Shown one piece after another: positions 46,755-55,923 of a stretch of DNA of 64,000 nucleotides. A program made the position numbers and the translations under genes. Each line of letters opens with the position of its first letter. Within the stretch, counting starts at the first letter, position 1. A model generated the notes under the pieces. The model was not told the origin of the DNA. It searched no databases and saw only the letters and a program-made list of their open reading frames with translations. The DNA is from Gracilibacillus lacisalsi DSM 19029 (GTDB lineage Bacteria; Bacillota; Bacilli; Bacillales; Amphibacillaceae), in NCBI RefSeq assembly GCF_000377765.1, contig NZ_KB898665.1:186001-250000 (forward strand), in the 5' to 3' direction.

Positions 46755-48997
46755 GTATGCTTCCCCCTCTCGGTTAATGCTGTTAATATTTCTTCTGAAG
46801 AAATTGGCAGTTTGGCAGGCATATATCCGATCGCATTATGAATTGCCTTCGCAATAGCTGGGGCAACAGCTACCGTCCCAATTTCACCAACACCACGTGG
46901 ACCATATACATCACCCTCGTCTAGATCTTCAATTGGCGTAACATGCATAGTTGTAGGTACATCCTTGATACTTGGAATTAAATAGCCGTCCAGATTCTCT
47001 GTTACGTACCTACTCTCTTTCATCATAGCTTCCTCCATTAATGTATAGCCTAATGACATGACGCCACCACCTTCTATTTGTCCAACATACCCTTTCAAGC
47101 TGACAACAGGGCCAGCTGCAATGGTTTGATCTAAGTCAATGACGGTGACCTTTCCTGTTAAAAGATCAATCTCCACTTGGGCAAATACTGCAGAAAATGT
47201 ATATAAAAAGTGGCCACCATCTACTTCGTCGGGAGTGGTAGGAAAATCAAATTGAGTAGAAGTAATAATCGGTTTCTGTGATGATTTCCTAGCAATTTCT
47301 CGATACGTTATCACCAGTTTACTAGCTTGGCTCAACTGATACACGCCACCTGGTCCCAAACGTAATACATCAACAGATAGTCCGGTAATTGTCGACGCAA
47401 TCTGTAATATTTTCTTCTGAAAATCGTTCTTCATTCGATTGACAGCATGCCATACCATGCTTGTTCCTCGCGATGCTGTTGTCGAGCCGGAAGAAGGTAC
47501 TTTTTTGGTATCACCGATTACTACTTGCAAATCATTAGAGCAAATATTCAATTCTTCCGTTACAATGGTCTCGATCACATTCAAGATCCCTTGTCCGGCT
47601 TCTTCAAAACCAAAGGCAATTTCGATCTTACCATCCTTCGTTATAGACAATTGGCCTCCGGCAGGATCTAATCTACCATATCCTAAGCCACCTCCATGCA
47701 TCGATATGGCAACACCCATTCCTCTCACCTTATTGTCTTCTGCACCTTCTTGTTTTACTAAATTCTTTTGATGCTGGTAAATGTGTTCTAGTACTTGTGA
47801 TGCACCATTAGTAGCCGCAATTCTATGTTTCATTGGACCAGTATCATTCGTTTTTCGGATATTCCTTCTTCTTAGTTCAATTGGATCGATGTTCATTTTT
47901 TCGGCTATTCGATCTAACTGCCCTTCTAAAGCAAAAGTAACTTGATTACCTCCAAACCCTCTAAATTCTCCCGCTACTCCGTTATTAGTAAAAACGGAAA
48001 TACCCTCAACTGCGACATGCTCTATCATGTATGGTCCAACCGAATGCTCAACAGCAAATTCAAGAATGGCAGGTCCTAACGTGGCATAAGCACCTGTATC
48101 AGCGACTATATCCACCTTGTGTGCCACTATTTTTCCTTGTTGATTTGCCCCTGTTTTCATTGTAATTTTCATAGGATGACGTTTTAATCCGGAAATGACC
48201 GATTCTTTTCTTGTTTGGTGAATTTTCACTGGCAAACCTGACTTCAATGCTAATAGAACACCATATGGCTGAATATTTAATTCATCTTTCCCTCCGAATG
48301 ATCCCCCCATCGGACTTGATATGATCCGAATTTTCTCTTCTGGAATATCGAGAATCCTTGACAATTGGAAACGATCCTTATAACCATGTTGTGTTCCTAC
48401 ACAGACTGTTACACCACCATGTTCATCAGGTTCCATCACACCACCTTCTGTTTCCATATAAGTATGCATTTGCCTTGGTAATTGATAGGTTTCTTCTACA
48501 ATAGTATTAGATTTAGCAAAACCTTCATCGATATCGCCCGAATGAAAGCTTGCTCGATGCAAAATATTGCCATCCGCGTGAAGTTGAGGTGCATCTGGCA
48601 TGAGGGATTTTTCTGGTGTATCCAAAATTGGTAAAGGCTCATAGTTTACCTCGATCAAATCAAGTGCCCGATTAGCTATTTCAATCGATTCTGCAGCAAC
48701 CGCTGCGACCGCATCACCAACATAACGGACAACACCTTCACATAAGACAGGTTGATCTGGTGTCACAATACCGAAGCGGTTTAAACCGGGAACATCTTGA
48801 TGCGTGATAACTGCTTTTACACCAGGTAATTGTTCTGCCTGTTTAGTTGATATCGATACAATTCTAGCATGTGGATGCTCACTCCTTAACACTTTCCCAT
48901 ACAGCATGTTTGGAAGTGATATATCCGTCAAATATTTTAAGGAACCAGTTACTTTTTCTTTTCCATCTGGTCTGACTCTATCACGATTTTGATACAC
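46727..48997 (-). CDS. pucD: Xanthine dehydrogenase, molybdenum-binding subunit
   Basis: Catalytic subunit of 756 residues that oxidises hypoxanthine and xanthine to urate. Mo-pterin motifs include GGSFGGKDE near 243, the GEFRGFGGNQ loop near 340-350 (Arg and substrate side), a QG/ASR pocket near 505 (ASRGTS) and GPRGVGEIG near 708-716 with the catalytic Glu. Start is GTG with AGGAGG upstream, 5 bp from pucC. Related aldehyde oxidases are possible, but pucABCDE order matches B. subtilis. Confidence 0.94.
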   Translation of the reverse strand: MYQNRDRVRPDGKEKVTGSLKYLTDISLPNMLYGKVLRSEHPHARIVSISTKQAEQLPGVKAVITHQDVPGLNRFGIVTPDQPVLCEGVVRYVGDAVAAVAAESIEIANRALDLIEVNYEPLPILDTPEKSLMPDAPQLHADGNILHRASFHSGDIDEGFAKSNTIVEETYQLPRQMHTYMETEGGVMEPDEHGGVTVCVGTQHGYKDRFQLSRILDIPEEKIRIISSPMGGSFGGKDELNIQPYGVLLALKSGLPVKIHQTRKESVISGLKRHPMKITMKTGANQQGKIVAHKVDIVADTGAYATLGPAILEFAVEHSVGPYMIEHVAVEGISVFTNNGVAGEFRGFGGNQVTFALEGQLDRIAEKMNIDPIELRRRNIRKTNDTGPMKHRIAATNGASQVLEHIYQHQKNLVKQEGAEDNKVRGMGVAISMHGGGLGYGRLDPAGGQLSITKDGKIEIAFGFEEAGQGILNVIETIVTEELNICSNDLQVVIGDTKKVPSSGSTTASRGTSMVWHAVNRMKNDFQKKILQIASTITGLSVDVLRLGPGGVYQLSQASKLVITYREIARKSSQKPIITSTQFDFPTTPDEVDGGHFLYTFSAVFAQVEIDLLTGKVTVIDLDQTIAAGPVVSLKGYVGQIEGGGVMSLGYTLMEEAMMKESRYVTENLDGYLIPSIKDVPTTMHVTPIEDLDEGDVYGPRGVGEIGTVAVAPAIAKAIHNAIGYMPAKLPISSEEILTALTERGKHTWQRAKQPQ

Positions 48998-49001
48998 GAT
49001 C

Positions 49002-49844
49002 TCAGCCTCCTAGATATTTCATAAACTTGGAAGCAATTAAATTAGTAGCAACTTGTTGTTTGTAGTGTTTTGTTACGAACGGTTCAGACGTCGGATGAAA
49101 TTCTGCCAAGACTAATTCAACAAGCTCCCGGATGTGTACTTCTGTTAATTGCTTACCACTCAAATATGCTTCACATTCTTTTAACCTTACTGGTGTAGTA
49201 GTTCCTCCAGCTACAGCCAACCGAACATCTCCCACTTCATCCCATTCATTCCAATTACAGAAGATAGCTACGGTAACAAGTGAAGGGATGAAAGATTCCC
49301 TCCGGCCAACTTTTTGATAATACTGCATTTGTTTCTTGCTGCTTTGTTTTTTAATATGAATGGTTGTAAGTACCGCATTAGGATCTGCTTCTTGCTGTAA
49401 ATATTCCCATAGCTTTGCCGTACGCAATTGATCTTCTATTACCCAGGAAATATCAGCATCTAATACTAATAATGCAGGTATCGTATCCCCAATCCGATAA
49501 GCTATATTTCCGCCAATACTTCCCCTGTTTCTTACCGCAGGAGAAGCAACATCTTTCACTGCTTCTGAAAGTAATGGAGCAAATTTACGTATTATTAGAT
49601 TTACTTCGCATTCTGCTAATGAAACATACGCGCCTATGTGTATCATGCCATCATCTTGTGTAACTTCATTCAATTTCGGTATCTGATCTAAACGAATTAA
49701 GTTTGATGGAAGGGAAGTCCCTTGTTCTCTTTTTAATTGCAACAGTGTCCCGCCCGCAATATAGGTCGAGTCTTCTTGGAACTGCTTCTTCCATTTCATT
49801 GCTTCTTGAATACTTGCTGCCTCCCATACTTTCTCGACGTCCAT
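49002..49844 (-). CDS. pucC: Xanthine dehydrogenase, FAD subunit
   Basis: FAD-binding subunit of about 280 residues that hands electrons to NAD. YIAGGTLLQL near 28-38 and RNRGSIGGNIAYRIGDTIPALL near 105-126 are the FAD motifs of the family (PCMH type); a CO-dehydrogenase flavoprotein C-terminal domain follows. Start is uncertain: ATG 49844 follows GGAG at a long spacing and leaves a 5-bp gap; ATG 49880 or 49868 would overlap pucB. Confidence 0.92.
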   Translation of the reverse strand: MDVEKVWEAASIQEAMKWKKQFQEDSTYIAGGTLLQLKREQGTSLPSNLIRLDQIPKLNEVTQDDGMIHIGAYVSLAECEVNLIIRKFAPLLSEAVKDVASPAVRNRGSIGGNIAYRIGDTIPALLVLDADISWVIEDQLRTAKLWEYLQQEADPNAVLTTIHIKKQSSKKQMQYYQKVGRRESFIPSLVTVAIFCNWNEWDEVGDVRLAVAGGTTTPVRLKECEAYLSGKQLTEVHIRELVELVLAEFHPTSEPFVTKHYKQQVATNLIASKFMKYLGG

Positions 49845-49849
49845 TTTCT

Positions 49850-50467
49850 TTACAGTTGCTCCTGCCATTTCTTTGCCCATCGATAATCATCCTTCGTATC
49901 AATATCATAAAAACTTTTCCTATCATCACACTTCATGATATAACCATTATTCTTCATACTTTTTACTATTGCTTTAGCTCCTTGATCTCCCTGAAGAGTC
50001 AAGAGACGTTCAAACAAGAACGAGTTAAATAAAATAGGTGGCTGAGTAACACCTGCATACTGAGCAGCTATAAACGGGATTTCTTCATTATAGATATGGA
50101 TTAATTCATTAATAATAGATACTTGAAGAAATGGTTGATCAGCTAACATTATCAAAGCTCCATCAAATGAGGATTTTTGCACTTGCTCAACCCCCGCTCT
50201 GATTGAGTAGGATTGTCCTTGATAAGCTTGTGCATTTCGAACAACCTGATATTTAGCTTTTTGCCACTTCACCTCTTCCGTCATCCAATGTAGTGGATCA
50301 TTCTCCTGCACGACGATAAACACTTGATCTAACTGAGAGGCTAGTGCATTCCGCAAAGAAGCACTCCCAATAGTAGTATCACCAATAGCTAAAGATAATT
50401 TGTCTTCTCCCATCCTCTGGCTGTTTCCGGCAGCAAGCATGATGCCAGCTACCTTAGCATATTTCAT
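49850..50467 (-). CDS. pucB: Molybdenum cofactor cytidylyltransferase-like protein
   Basis: A MobA/MocA-type nucleotidyltransferase of about 205 residues, needed to mature the cofactor for xanthine dehydrogenase. AGIMLAAGNSQRMGEDKLSL at residues 7-26 is the nucleotide-binding signature, with ALIMLADQPFL near 105-115 (metal Asp) and DIDTKDDYRWA at the end. The ATG at 50467 lies inside the end of pucA, so translation is coupled; a GTG five codons earlier is possible. Confidence 0.92.
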   Translation of the reverse strand: MKYAKVAGIMLAAGNSQRMGEDKLSLAIGDTTIGSASLRNALASQLDQVFIVVQENDPLHWMTEEVKWQKAKYQVVRNAQAYQGQSYSIRAGVEQVQKSSFDGALIMLADQPFLQVSIINELIHIYNEEIPFIAAQYAGVTQPPILFNSFLFERLLTLQGDQGAKAIVKSMKNNGYIMKCDDRKSFYDIDTKDDYRWAKKWQEQL

Positions 50468-51494
50468 CGACGACTTCTTCACTTTTTAACATCTTTTTCT
50501 TTTCCTGAATTAATTCCGCCATCACACTTACTGCTATTTCGTTCGCGCTCTCTGCATTAATATTTATCCCGATTGGAGAAAACAAATTTTTTGGAGGTCG
50601 TTGTCCTGCTAATAATCTTTTAGTTCTTCTAGCAGAACCTAACACTCCCAAATACCTTAATGGTTCTTCTATTAAAAAGGATAATAATTCTTTATCGCGT
50701 TGAAAGTTGTGGGTTAGTAAAATTACATAATCCGTTGTGTGGAAGGATATCTGTTGTTGTAGTTCTTTTGGAAAACCAAGGTAATGTTTATTAGCTTCTG
50801 GAAAATTGATCGTATTACACAACTCTTCCCGCCAATCAGCAATTTCCACTCGAAATCCCGTTTCTGAAGCTAAACGAACGATAGGTTTCGCATCATCACC
50901 CGCTCCAATTACTATTAGTCGAGGTTTAGGTTGATAACAATCAAAGTAAATCGCCTGTTGTGAATGAGTCATTTTTTGCGTACCTCTTGTAAAGGAATTG
51001 CTGCTTTGCATCAGTTGATTCAAAGTAGAATTTTCATTTACTTTCCCAAACTGAGCACCGTTCGTCTGAAACCAATAGTTCATAGCTTTATTTTCTGTTG
51101 GAAGCTCCTTATAGATTAGTACTTTTTGACCGTTATCCAATGCTTTTTTGATCCGATATAAATGTTGTAGCAATACATGATCGACAGGTTCCACCAATAC
51201 TTGAATCACCCCGTTACAACCTGAACCCTGTCCCCACAACAAGTCATTATCAGCTCGCATATCATAAGTTATCAATTCTGGCTCTTTTCCGATCCCTAGA
51301 CGAGTAATCCGTTCAACCAAATCCACCTCAAGACATCCGGCACTCAACATACCTATTTGTGAACCATCTGGTTTAAATAACATCATGGCGCCTTCTTTTT
51401 TATACGCTGATCCTTTCACATCTACAATCGTCGCGAGTATAGATCCTACTTGTTGATTCGTAAGTGAGGTTAATACCTCATGAATATCATCCAT
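50454..51494 (-). CDS. pucA: XdhC-family maturation protein for xanthine dehydrogenase
   Basis: A 346-residue XdhC/CoxI protein that inserts or sulfurates the molybdenum cofactor. N-terminal GSILATIVDVKGSAYKKEGAMMLF and SAGCLEVDLVERI (Cys near 55) are followed by a Rossmann domain (LIVIGAGDDAKPIVRLASETGF near 195-216) and GVLGSARRTKRL. First gene of pucABCDE. A PucR-box-like site lies about 95 bp upstream. Confidence 0.93.
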   Translation of the reverse strand: MDDIHEVLTSLTNQQVGSILATIVDVKGSAYKKEGAMMLFKPDGSQIGMLSAGCLEVDLVERITRLGIGKEPELITYDMRADNDLLWGQGSGCNGVIQVLVEPVDHVLLQHLYRIKKALDNGQKVLIYKELPTENKAMNYWFQTNGAQFGKVNENSTLNQLMQSSNSFTRGTQKMTHSQQAIYFDCYQPKPRLIVIGAGDDAKPIVRLASETGFRVEIADWREELCNTINFPEANKHYLGFPKELQQQISFHTTDYVILLTHNFQRDKELLSFLIEEPLRYLGVLGSARRTKRLLAGQRPPKNLFSPIGININAESANEIAVSVMAELIQEKKKMLKSEEVVDEIC

Positions 51495-51589
51495 GTTTCC
51501 CCCTCCTCCTTTGACGATCCAACTTTCATGTTAATTTATATAACAATTCACGTAACGTATATAGGTATTCTATAAAATGAAAGAATAGA

Positions 51590-51602
51590 TGTCATTGGTT
51601 AT
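51590..51602 (-). promoter_or_regulatory. PucR-box-like site upstream of pucA
   Basis: TGTCATTGGTTAT on the plus strand fits the B. subtilis PucR box WWWCNTTGGTTAA at all but two positions. It lies between pucA and the divergent flavoprotein gene, and a 12-of-13 match occurs at 61067 before the heterocycle operon. Confidence 0.55.
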
Positions 51603-51836
51603 AATCCATCAAAAAAGGCTGACTTCTTATCTGTTTTCACCAAATCCAAGGGGTTTTTAGTAAGAAAATCTTTCAAGTTTGATGAACAACCTCCATTTTA
51701 ATAGCTAATTCCACCAATAATGTGGGATCTTTTTAGTCAATTCATACATACCTTAACTTAATCATACATGATAACATGTAATAAATTACATTATATGTTA
51801 AATAAACTTACAGATATTTTGAGAGGAGGAAGAAGA
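51603..51836 (+). other. Rest of the pucA-flavoprotein intergenic region
   Basis: AT-rich DNA with no gene. It must hold the promoter of the flavoprotein gene; I cannot fix its boxes. GAGAGGAGGA at 51822-51831 is the ribosome site. Confidence 0.4.
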
Positions 51837-53285
51837 ATGACAATCGAAACACTTAATAAACAGGTCAAAAAAGATCTCGCATATCTTAATATACCCGAAA
51901 AAACCTGGGTACCCTCTCGCGAACTGGACGGCAAGCATATATACGATGCTATTATTATCGGAGGTGGACAGAGTGGCTTAGGCGCAGCATTAGGATTAAT
52001 CCGAGAAAAAGTCACTAATATACTTATTATTGATGAGAACTCTGAAGGTCTGGAGGGCCCTTGGGATACGTATGCACGTATGACAACATTGCGCACACCT
52101 AAGCATCTAACGGCCATCGACACCGGCATACCATCTTTAACCTTTCGAGCCTGGTGGGAGGCTCAATTCGGAGAAAAAGGATGGGAAGAATTAGACAAAA
52201 TTCCGAAAGAAGAATGGATGAATTACCTTCGATGGTTCCGTGAAGTTCTGTCACTCCCGATGCAGAACAATACAAAATTGACATTAATCGAACCTGTCGA
52301 AAACGGAATGGTTTATCGTTTACATTTAGAGTCTGCTACCAGCAAGTCGCTACTGTCGCGAAAGGTAATACTAGCTACCGGAATTCAAGGAGGCGGAGAA
52401 TGGCATGTACCCCCTTTCATCAAAGACAAACTACCTAAAAACCTATATGCGCACACCTCTGAAAATATAGATTTCACGAATCTTAAAAATAAGCATATCG
52501 CCATCCTAGGAGGTGGCGCATCAGCATTTGATAATGCAAATTACTCACTATCACAAGGCATATCAGAAGCACATGTATTTATACGTCGCAAGAATATACC
52601 GAAGATTAATCCTATCCGCCACATGGAACAATCTGGGATGATTGATCGCTTTCATTCTTTCGCCGATGCAACAAAGTATAAAATTATGAGTCATTTCTTT
52701 TATCATAATCAACCTCCAACAAATGACACCTTCCGTAAAGCAAGCGCTTGGCCAGGGTTTTGTTTACACACTGGCGAACCTTGGTTAGACGTTCAACAGG
52801 TGGATGATAAAGTAAAGATCATCACAGAACGAGAGGAATACATTTTTGACTTTATTATTGTGAGCACAGGGCTTAAAACTGACCCAGCACTACGACCAGA
52901 ACTACGAATGGTGGAACCATATATTTTTAGATGGCGTGATTATTACCAAGCACCTAATAATATTGCTAACCCATTATTAGATGCACACCCCTATTTAAGT
53001 CCTGGTTTTGCATTTCAAAGTAAAGCACAAAAAGGAAAAAGGTTGTTACACGGATTATATTCATTTAATTATTCTGCTTTGATTAGCTGTGGTCTTTCTG
53101 CATCCGCTATTTCCGGATTGCGTTTTGCTATACCTAAACTCGCCTCAGCAGTAGCTGATCAGCTGTTTCTAGATAATCAAAAAGAGTTATTGGAAGCATT
53201 TTTTCAATATGATGAAGTGGAATTTATTGGAGAAACACCTCAACACTCAAAATCAACTAATCAAAACCAACTATTAAACGCCTGA
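51837..53285 (+). CDS. FAD/NAD(P)-dependent monooxygenase-like flavoprotein
   Basis: A 482-residue flavoprotein with two dinucleotide-binding folds: FAD site DAIIIGGGQSGLGAALG near 38-54 and NAD(P) site IAILGGGASAFDNA near 222-235, with ATGIQGGGEWHVP and VSTGLKTDPALRPEL between and after. This is the arrangement of flavin-containing and Baeyer-Villiger-type monooxygenases and CzcO-like proteins. Start at 51837 follows GAGGAGGA; the earlier ATG at 51768 has none. It is divergent from the xanthine dehydrogenase operon and convergent with the heterocycle operon, so it may oxidise a purine (even urate) or another heterocycle. The substrate is unproven. Confidence 0.85.
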   Translation: MTIETLNKQVKKDLAYLNIPEKTWVPSRELDGKHIYDAIIIGGGQSGLGAALGLIREKVTNILIIDENSEGLEGPWDTYARMTTLRTPKHLTAIDTGIPSLTFRAWWEAQFGEKGWEELDKIPKEEWMNYLRWFREVLSLPMQNNTKLTLIEPVENGMVYRLHLESATSKSLLSRKVILATGIQGGGEWHVPPFIKDKLPKNLYAHTSENIDFTNLKNKHIAILGGGASAFDNANYSLSQGISEAHVFIRRKNIPKINPIRHMEQSGMIDRFHSFADATKYKIMSHFFYHNQPPTNDTFRKASAWPGFCLHTGEPWLDVQQVDDKVKIITEREEYIFDFIIVSTGLKTDPALRPELRMVEPYIFRWRDYYQAPNNIANPLLDAHPYLSPGFAFQSKAQKGKRLLHGLYSFNYSALISCGLSASAISGLRFAIPKLASAVADQLFLDNQKELLEAFFQYDEVEFIGETPQHSKSTNQNQLLNA

Positions 53286-53308
53286 AAGTAAATTTTTCAG
53301 GCGTTTTG
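53278..53308. terminator. Bidirectional terminator between flavoprotein and amidohydrolase genes
   Basis: CGCCTGAAA (53279-53287) pairs with TTTCAGGCG (53295-53303), followed by TTTTG rightward and preceded by A-rich bases leftward. It serves both converging units and overlaps the flavoprotein stop codon. Confidence 0.82.
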
Positions 53309-54559
53309 TTATGTTTTGATCTTTTCAAAATAACGTGTTTGAGAAGGCTCTGTTGCAGCGATCATCTCTCCATCTCGCACCACATAGATTGGTTTTGGCT
53401 GCACACTAAGCATGTCTTCCAGATTATCTACCGGTAGAATGATGAAATTTGCCGGTTTGCCAACTTCAATTCCATATTGGTGACTAGCCCGAAAGCAGGT
53501 CGCACCATTTTTGGTGATCATATCGATAACTGAATAAAAGTCAGCCCTTCCTGTCATATGCGCAAGATGCAGTCCAAGATGAGCTGCCTGCAGCATGTTG
53601 CCGACCCCTAGAGGGTAAAAAGGAGTTCTTATATCATCGTGAGCGATGCAAACATTCACTCCTGCTTCTTCCAATTGCTTTACCCTCGTAATCCCCCTCC
53701 CCTTTGGATGTGGGTCATACCTGCCCTGCATGGCACTGTTAACTAAAGGACAAGCCACAACTGTAATTCCTGCTTGTTTCACCAGTTGAATTACCTTGTT
53801 CGCATATACATCAGAATAATAGGCTAATGCATTCACATGACTCACTGTTACTTTTCCATGATAATCATAATCGATTACCAGGTTTGCTACTACTTCAAGA
53901 TACCTAGAATGTTCATCATCTACTTCATCACAAAAAACATGAATGAACGTATCATACTCTTTCGCCATCTGAAAGCAAAAAACTAAAGATTCTATCCCTT
54001 TCTCTCTCGTGTGCTCCAGATGCGGAACTGCGCTAACCGCATCCGCTCCCAATTCTATTGCTTTGCGCATCCTGACTATATTCTCTACACAAGACACTAA
54101 GCCACTTTGAGGAAAAGCAATAATTTGTAGTTCTACTTTCCCTTTAAATTGTTTTCTTACCTCGAGCAACGCTTTCAAAGCGGTTAAATTTGGATCCGAA
54201 ATATCAACTGCCGCCCTAATAAAAAGAACCCCATATGAGATTAATAGTTTTATTGCCTTTGAGGCACGTTTAACAACATCATCTACTGTTAAATCATCTT
54301 TTCTTGATTGCCAAATATCAATCGCTTCAAATAGTGTTCCAGACTGGTTGTAACGCGGAAAACCAGCTGTTAACACCGTGTCCATGTGCGTATGTGTTTC
54401 AACAAATGGCGGTAATAAATAATTACCTTTCCCATCCCATTCTGTATGACCAGCAATTTCCTGATCCGTAATGGAAACAAACTTACCATTGTTAATTCCG
54501 ATATGGACTCGCATTTCACCCTCCAACAATTTCACATTTTTCACTGTAATATCATACAT
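53309..54559 (-). CDS. Cytosine-deaminase-like amidohydrolase A
   Basis: A 416-residue metal-dependent amidohydrolase of the CodA group. Marks closely follow CodA: THTHMDTVLTAGFP near 56-69 (metal His pair), HVFCDEVDDEHSRYLE near 205-220 (His, catalytic Glu), SHVNAL (His) and AHDDIRTPFYPLGVGNMLQ near 305-323 (metal Asp). It should deaminate or hydrolyse a pyrimidine-like or other N-heterocyclic ring in the cytosol. It is the last gene of a seven-gene operon and 15 bp after a paralogue; two such enzymes suggest two successive steps. Confidence 0.88.
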   Translation of the reverse strand: MYDITVKNVKLLEGEMRVHIGINNGKFVSITDQEIAGHTEWDGKGNYLLPPFVETHTHMDTVLTAGFPRYNQSGTLFEAIDIWQSRKDDLTVDDVVKRASKAIKLLISYGVLFIRAAVDISDPNLTALKALLEVRKQFKGKVELQIIAFPQSGLVSCVENIVRMRKAIELGADAVSAVPHLEHTREKGIESLVFCFQMAKEYDTFIHVFCDEVDDEHSRYLEVVANLVIDYDYHGKVTVSHVNALAYYSDVYANKVIQLVKQAGITVVACPLVNSAMQGRYDPHPKGRGITRVKQLEEAGVNVCIAHDDIRTPFYPLGVGNMLQAAHLGLHLAHMTGRADFYSVIDMITKNGATCFRASHQYGIEVGKPANFIILPVDNLEDMLSVQPKPIYVVRDGEMIAATEPSQTRYFEKIKT

Positions 54560-54574
54560 GCTAACACCCTCTTT

Positions 54575-55921
54575 TTATATAGGAAGTGAACTATCTTCAG
54601 TCGTCTTATTCCATAGTGCTTCTAGTTTTTTATCTGACATCATCATTTCCGTCTTTACACCATTTAACCAACGATTTTTGGTAAATACATATCGGGTTGG
54701 TGCAATGGTTCCAAATAGTTCATAGATATCCTTCGCATCCGTCATCACAAAATTTGCAGGGGCATTTTCTTTGGTATTGTGATGCTCCAATCCATAAATG
54801 CGCCCGGGGATTGTTGTCATCATTTTCAAGACATGTAACAGTTCTTCCTCACTTGCTAAATGTGCAGCATAAGCGGTTAAAAGACCGATTTGTACCATAT
54901 CTCCACATCCAAAAGGGTGAAAAGGGTCATTAACATTATCAGAAGCAGTAGCAATCGAGACACCATGGTCGATTAACTCTTTTATTCTTGTTACACCTCT
55001 ACGAATAATCCCCGAATCCTGTCTGCCTTGTAGATACATATTGGCACCAGGGAGTGTGACAGCATGAATCTGATGTCTCCTTATCCCTTCCATGATATGA
55101 TCAGCCTTCATTTGTTCCATAGCAGCTAACGAACATAAATGTCCAGCCGTAACATATCCTTCAAGTTGGTATTTAGCAGTTTTGCTTATCAGCTCTTCAA
55201 TCGTACAAACGGCTGGATCATCATTTTCATCAACATGTAAATCAACAAACTTTCCATGCTTTATCGCTAACTGCATAGCAATCTCAATATTTTCCGCTGG
55301 GAAGTCTATTAAATGGGGCGCTCCACCAATACCATCAACCCCCAATTGAATTGCTTCTTCGATTACCGCAAACTCTTGATCTGTTCGTTGAATAAGTTTA
55401 GAAAACATCGGCACAATTTGTATATCAATAAAATCTTTTAATTCTTCTTTCACCTCGATTACCGCTTGGAGATTGTCGATTGCCAATTGCACACTGGTAT
55501 CCATTTCAAAATTAACATGTGATCGGATATGTGTTGTTCCAAACGAAAGCGACTGAATCGCCTCTCGTCGCACTCGTTGCTTTATTTCTTCTTTTGTAAA
55601 TAAATGTGCGCGTTCACTATAATTGCGAATCGCTTCGAATAATGTCCCGGTTTTATTAGGCACTGCTTGTAAGGAAAAAGCTTTATCGAGATGGGTATGA
55701 ATATCAACAAAAGAGGGAAGAACAATTCTTCCCTCAAGGTCTATTTGCGAGCAATTAGGTAAGTCTTGCAACGCTTGTTTAAACGGAGTCAACGTTTGGT
55801 CAATATGTTCTGGCTGCATATCGATTGATCGATATTTACCCTCTTTTATCGTTATTTTGTACCGTTTACTTTTGTCTATCAGCGGCAGTTGTACATTATA
55901 TAAAGTTAGTGTTTGGGCCAT
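54575..55921 (-). CDS. Cytosine-deaminase-like amidohydrolase B
   Basis: A 448-residue relative of amidohydrolase A with the same fold but different pocket: DIHTHLDKAFSLQAVP near 73-88 (Lys replaces Thr next to the metal His-Leu-Asp), DLHVDENDDPAVCT near 235 and ATASDNVNDPFHPFGCGDM near 335. This HLDKA/DNVNDP version resembles amidohydrolases of N-isopropylammelide and related ring compounds. Its start abuts the binding-protein gene (2 bp). The substrate is unknown. Confidence 0.87.
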   Translation of the reverse strand: MAQTLTLYNVQLPLIDKSKRYKITIKEGKYRSIDMQPEHIDQTLTPFKQALQDLPNCSQIDLEGRIVLPSFVDIHTHLDKAFSLQAVPNKTGTLFEAIRNYSERAHLFTKEEIKQRVRREAIQSLSFGTTHIRSHVNFEMDTSVQLAIDNLQAVIEVKEELKDFIDIQIVPMFSKLIQRTDQEFAVIEEAIQLGVDGIGGAPHLIDFPAENIEIAMQLAIKHGKFVDLHVDENDDPAVCTIEELISKTAKYQLEGYVTAGHLCSLAAMEQMKADHIMEGIRRHQIHAVTLPGANMYLQGRQDSGIIRRGVTRIKELIDHGVSIATASDNVNDPFHPFGCGDMVQIGLLTAYAAHLASEEELLHVLKMMTTIPGRIYGLEHHNTKENAPANFVMTDAKDIYELFGTIAPTRYVFTKNRWLNGVKTEMMMSDKKLEALWNKTTEDSSLPI

Positions 55922-55923
55922 AT

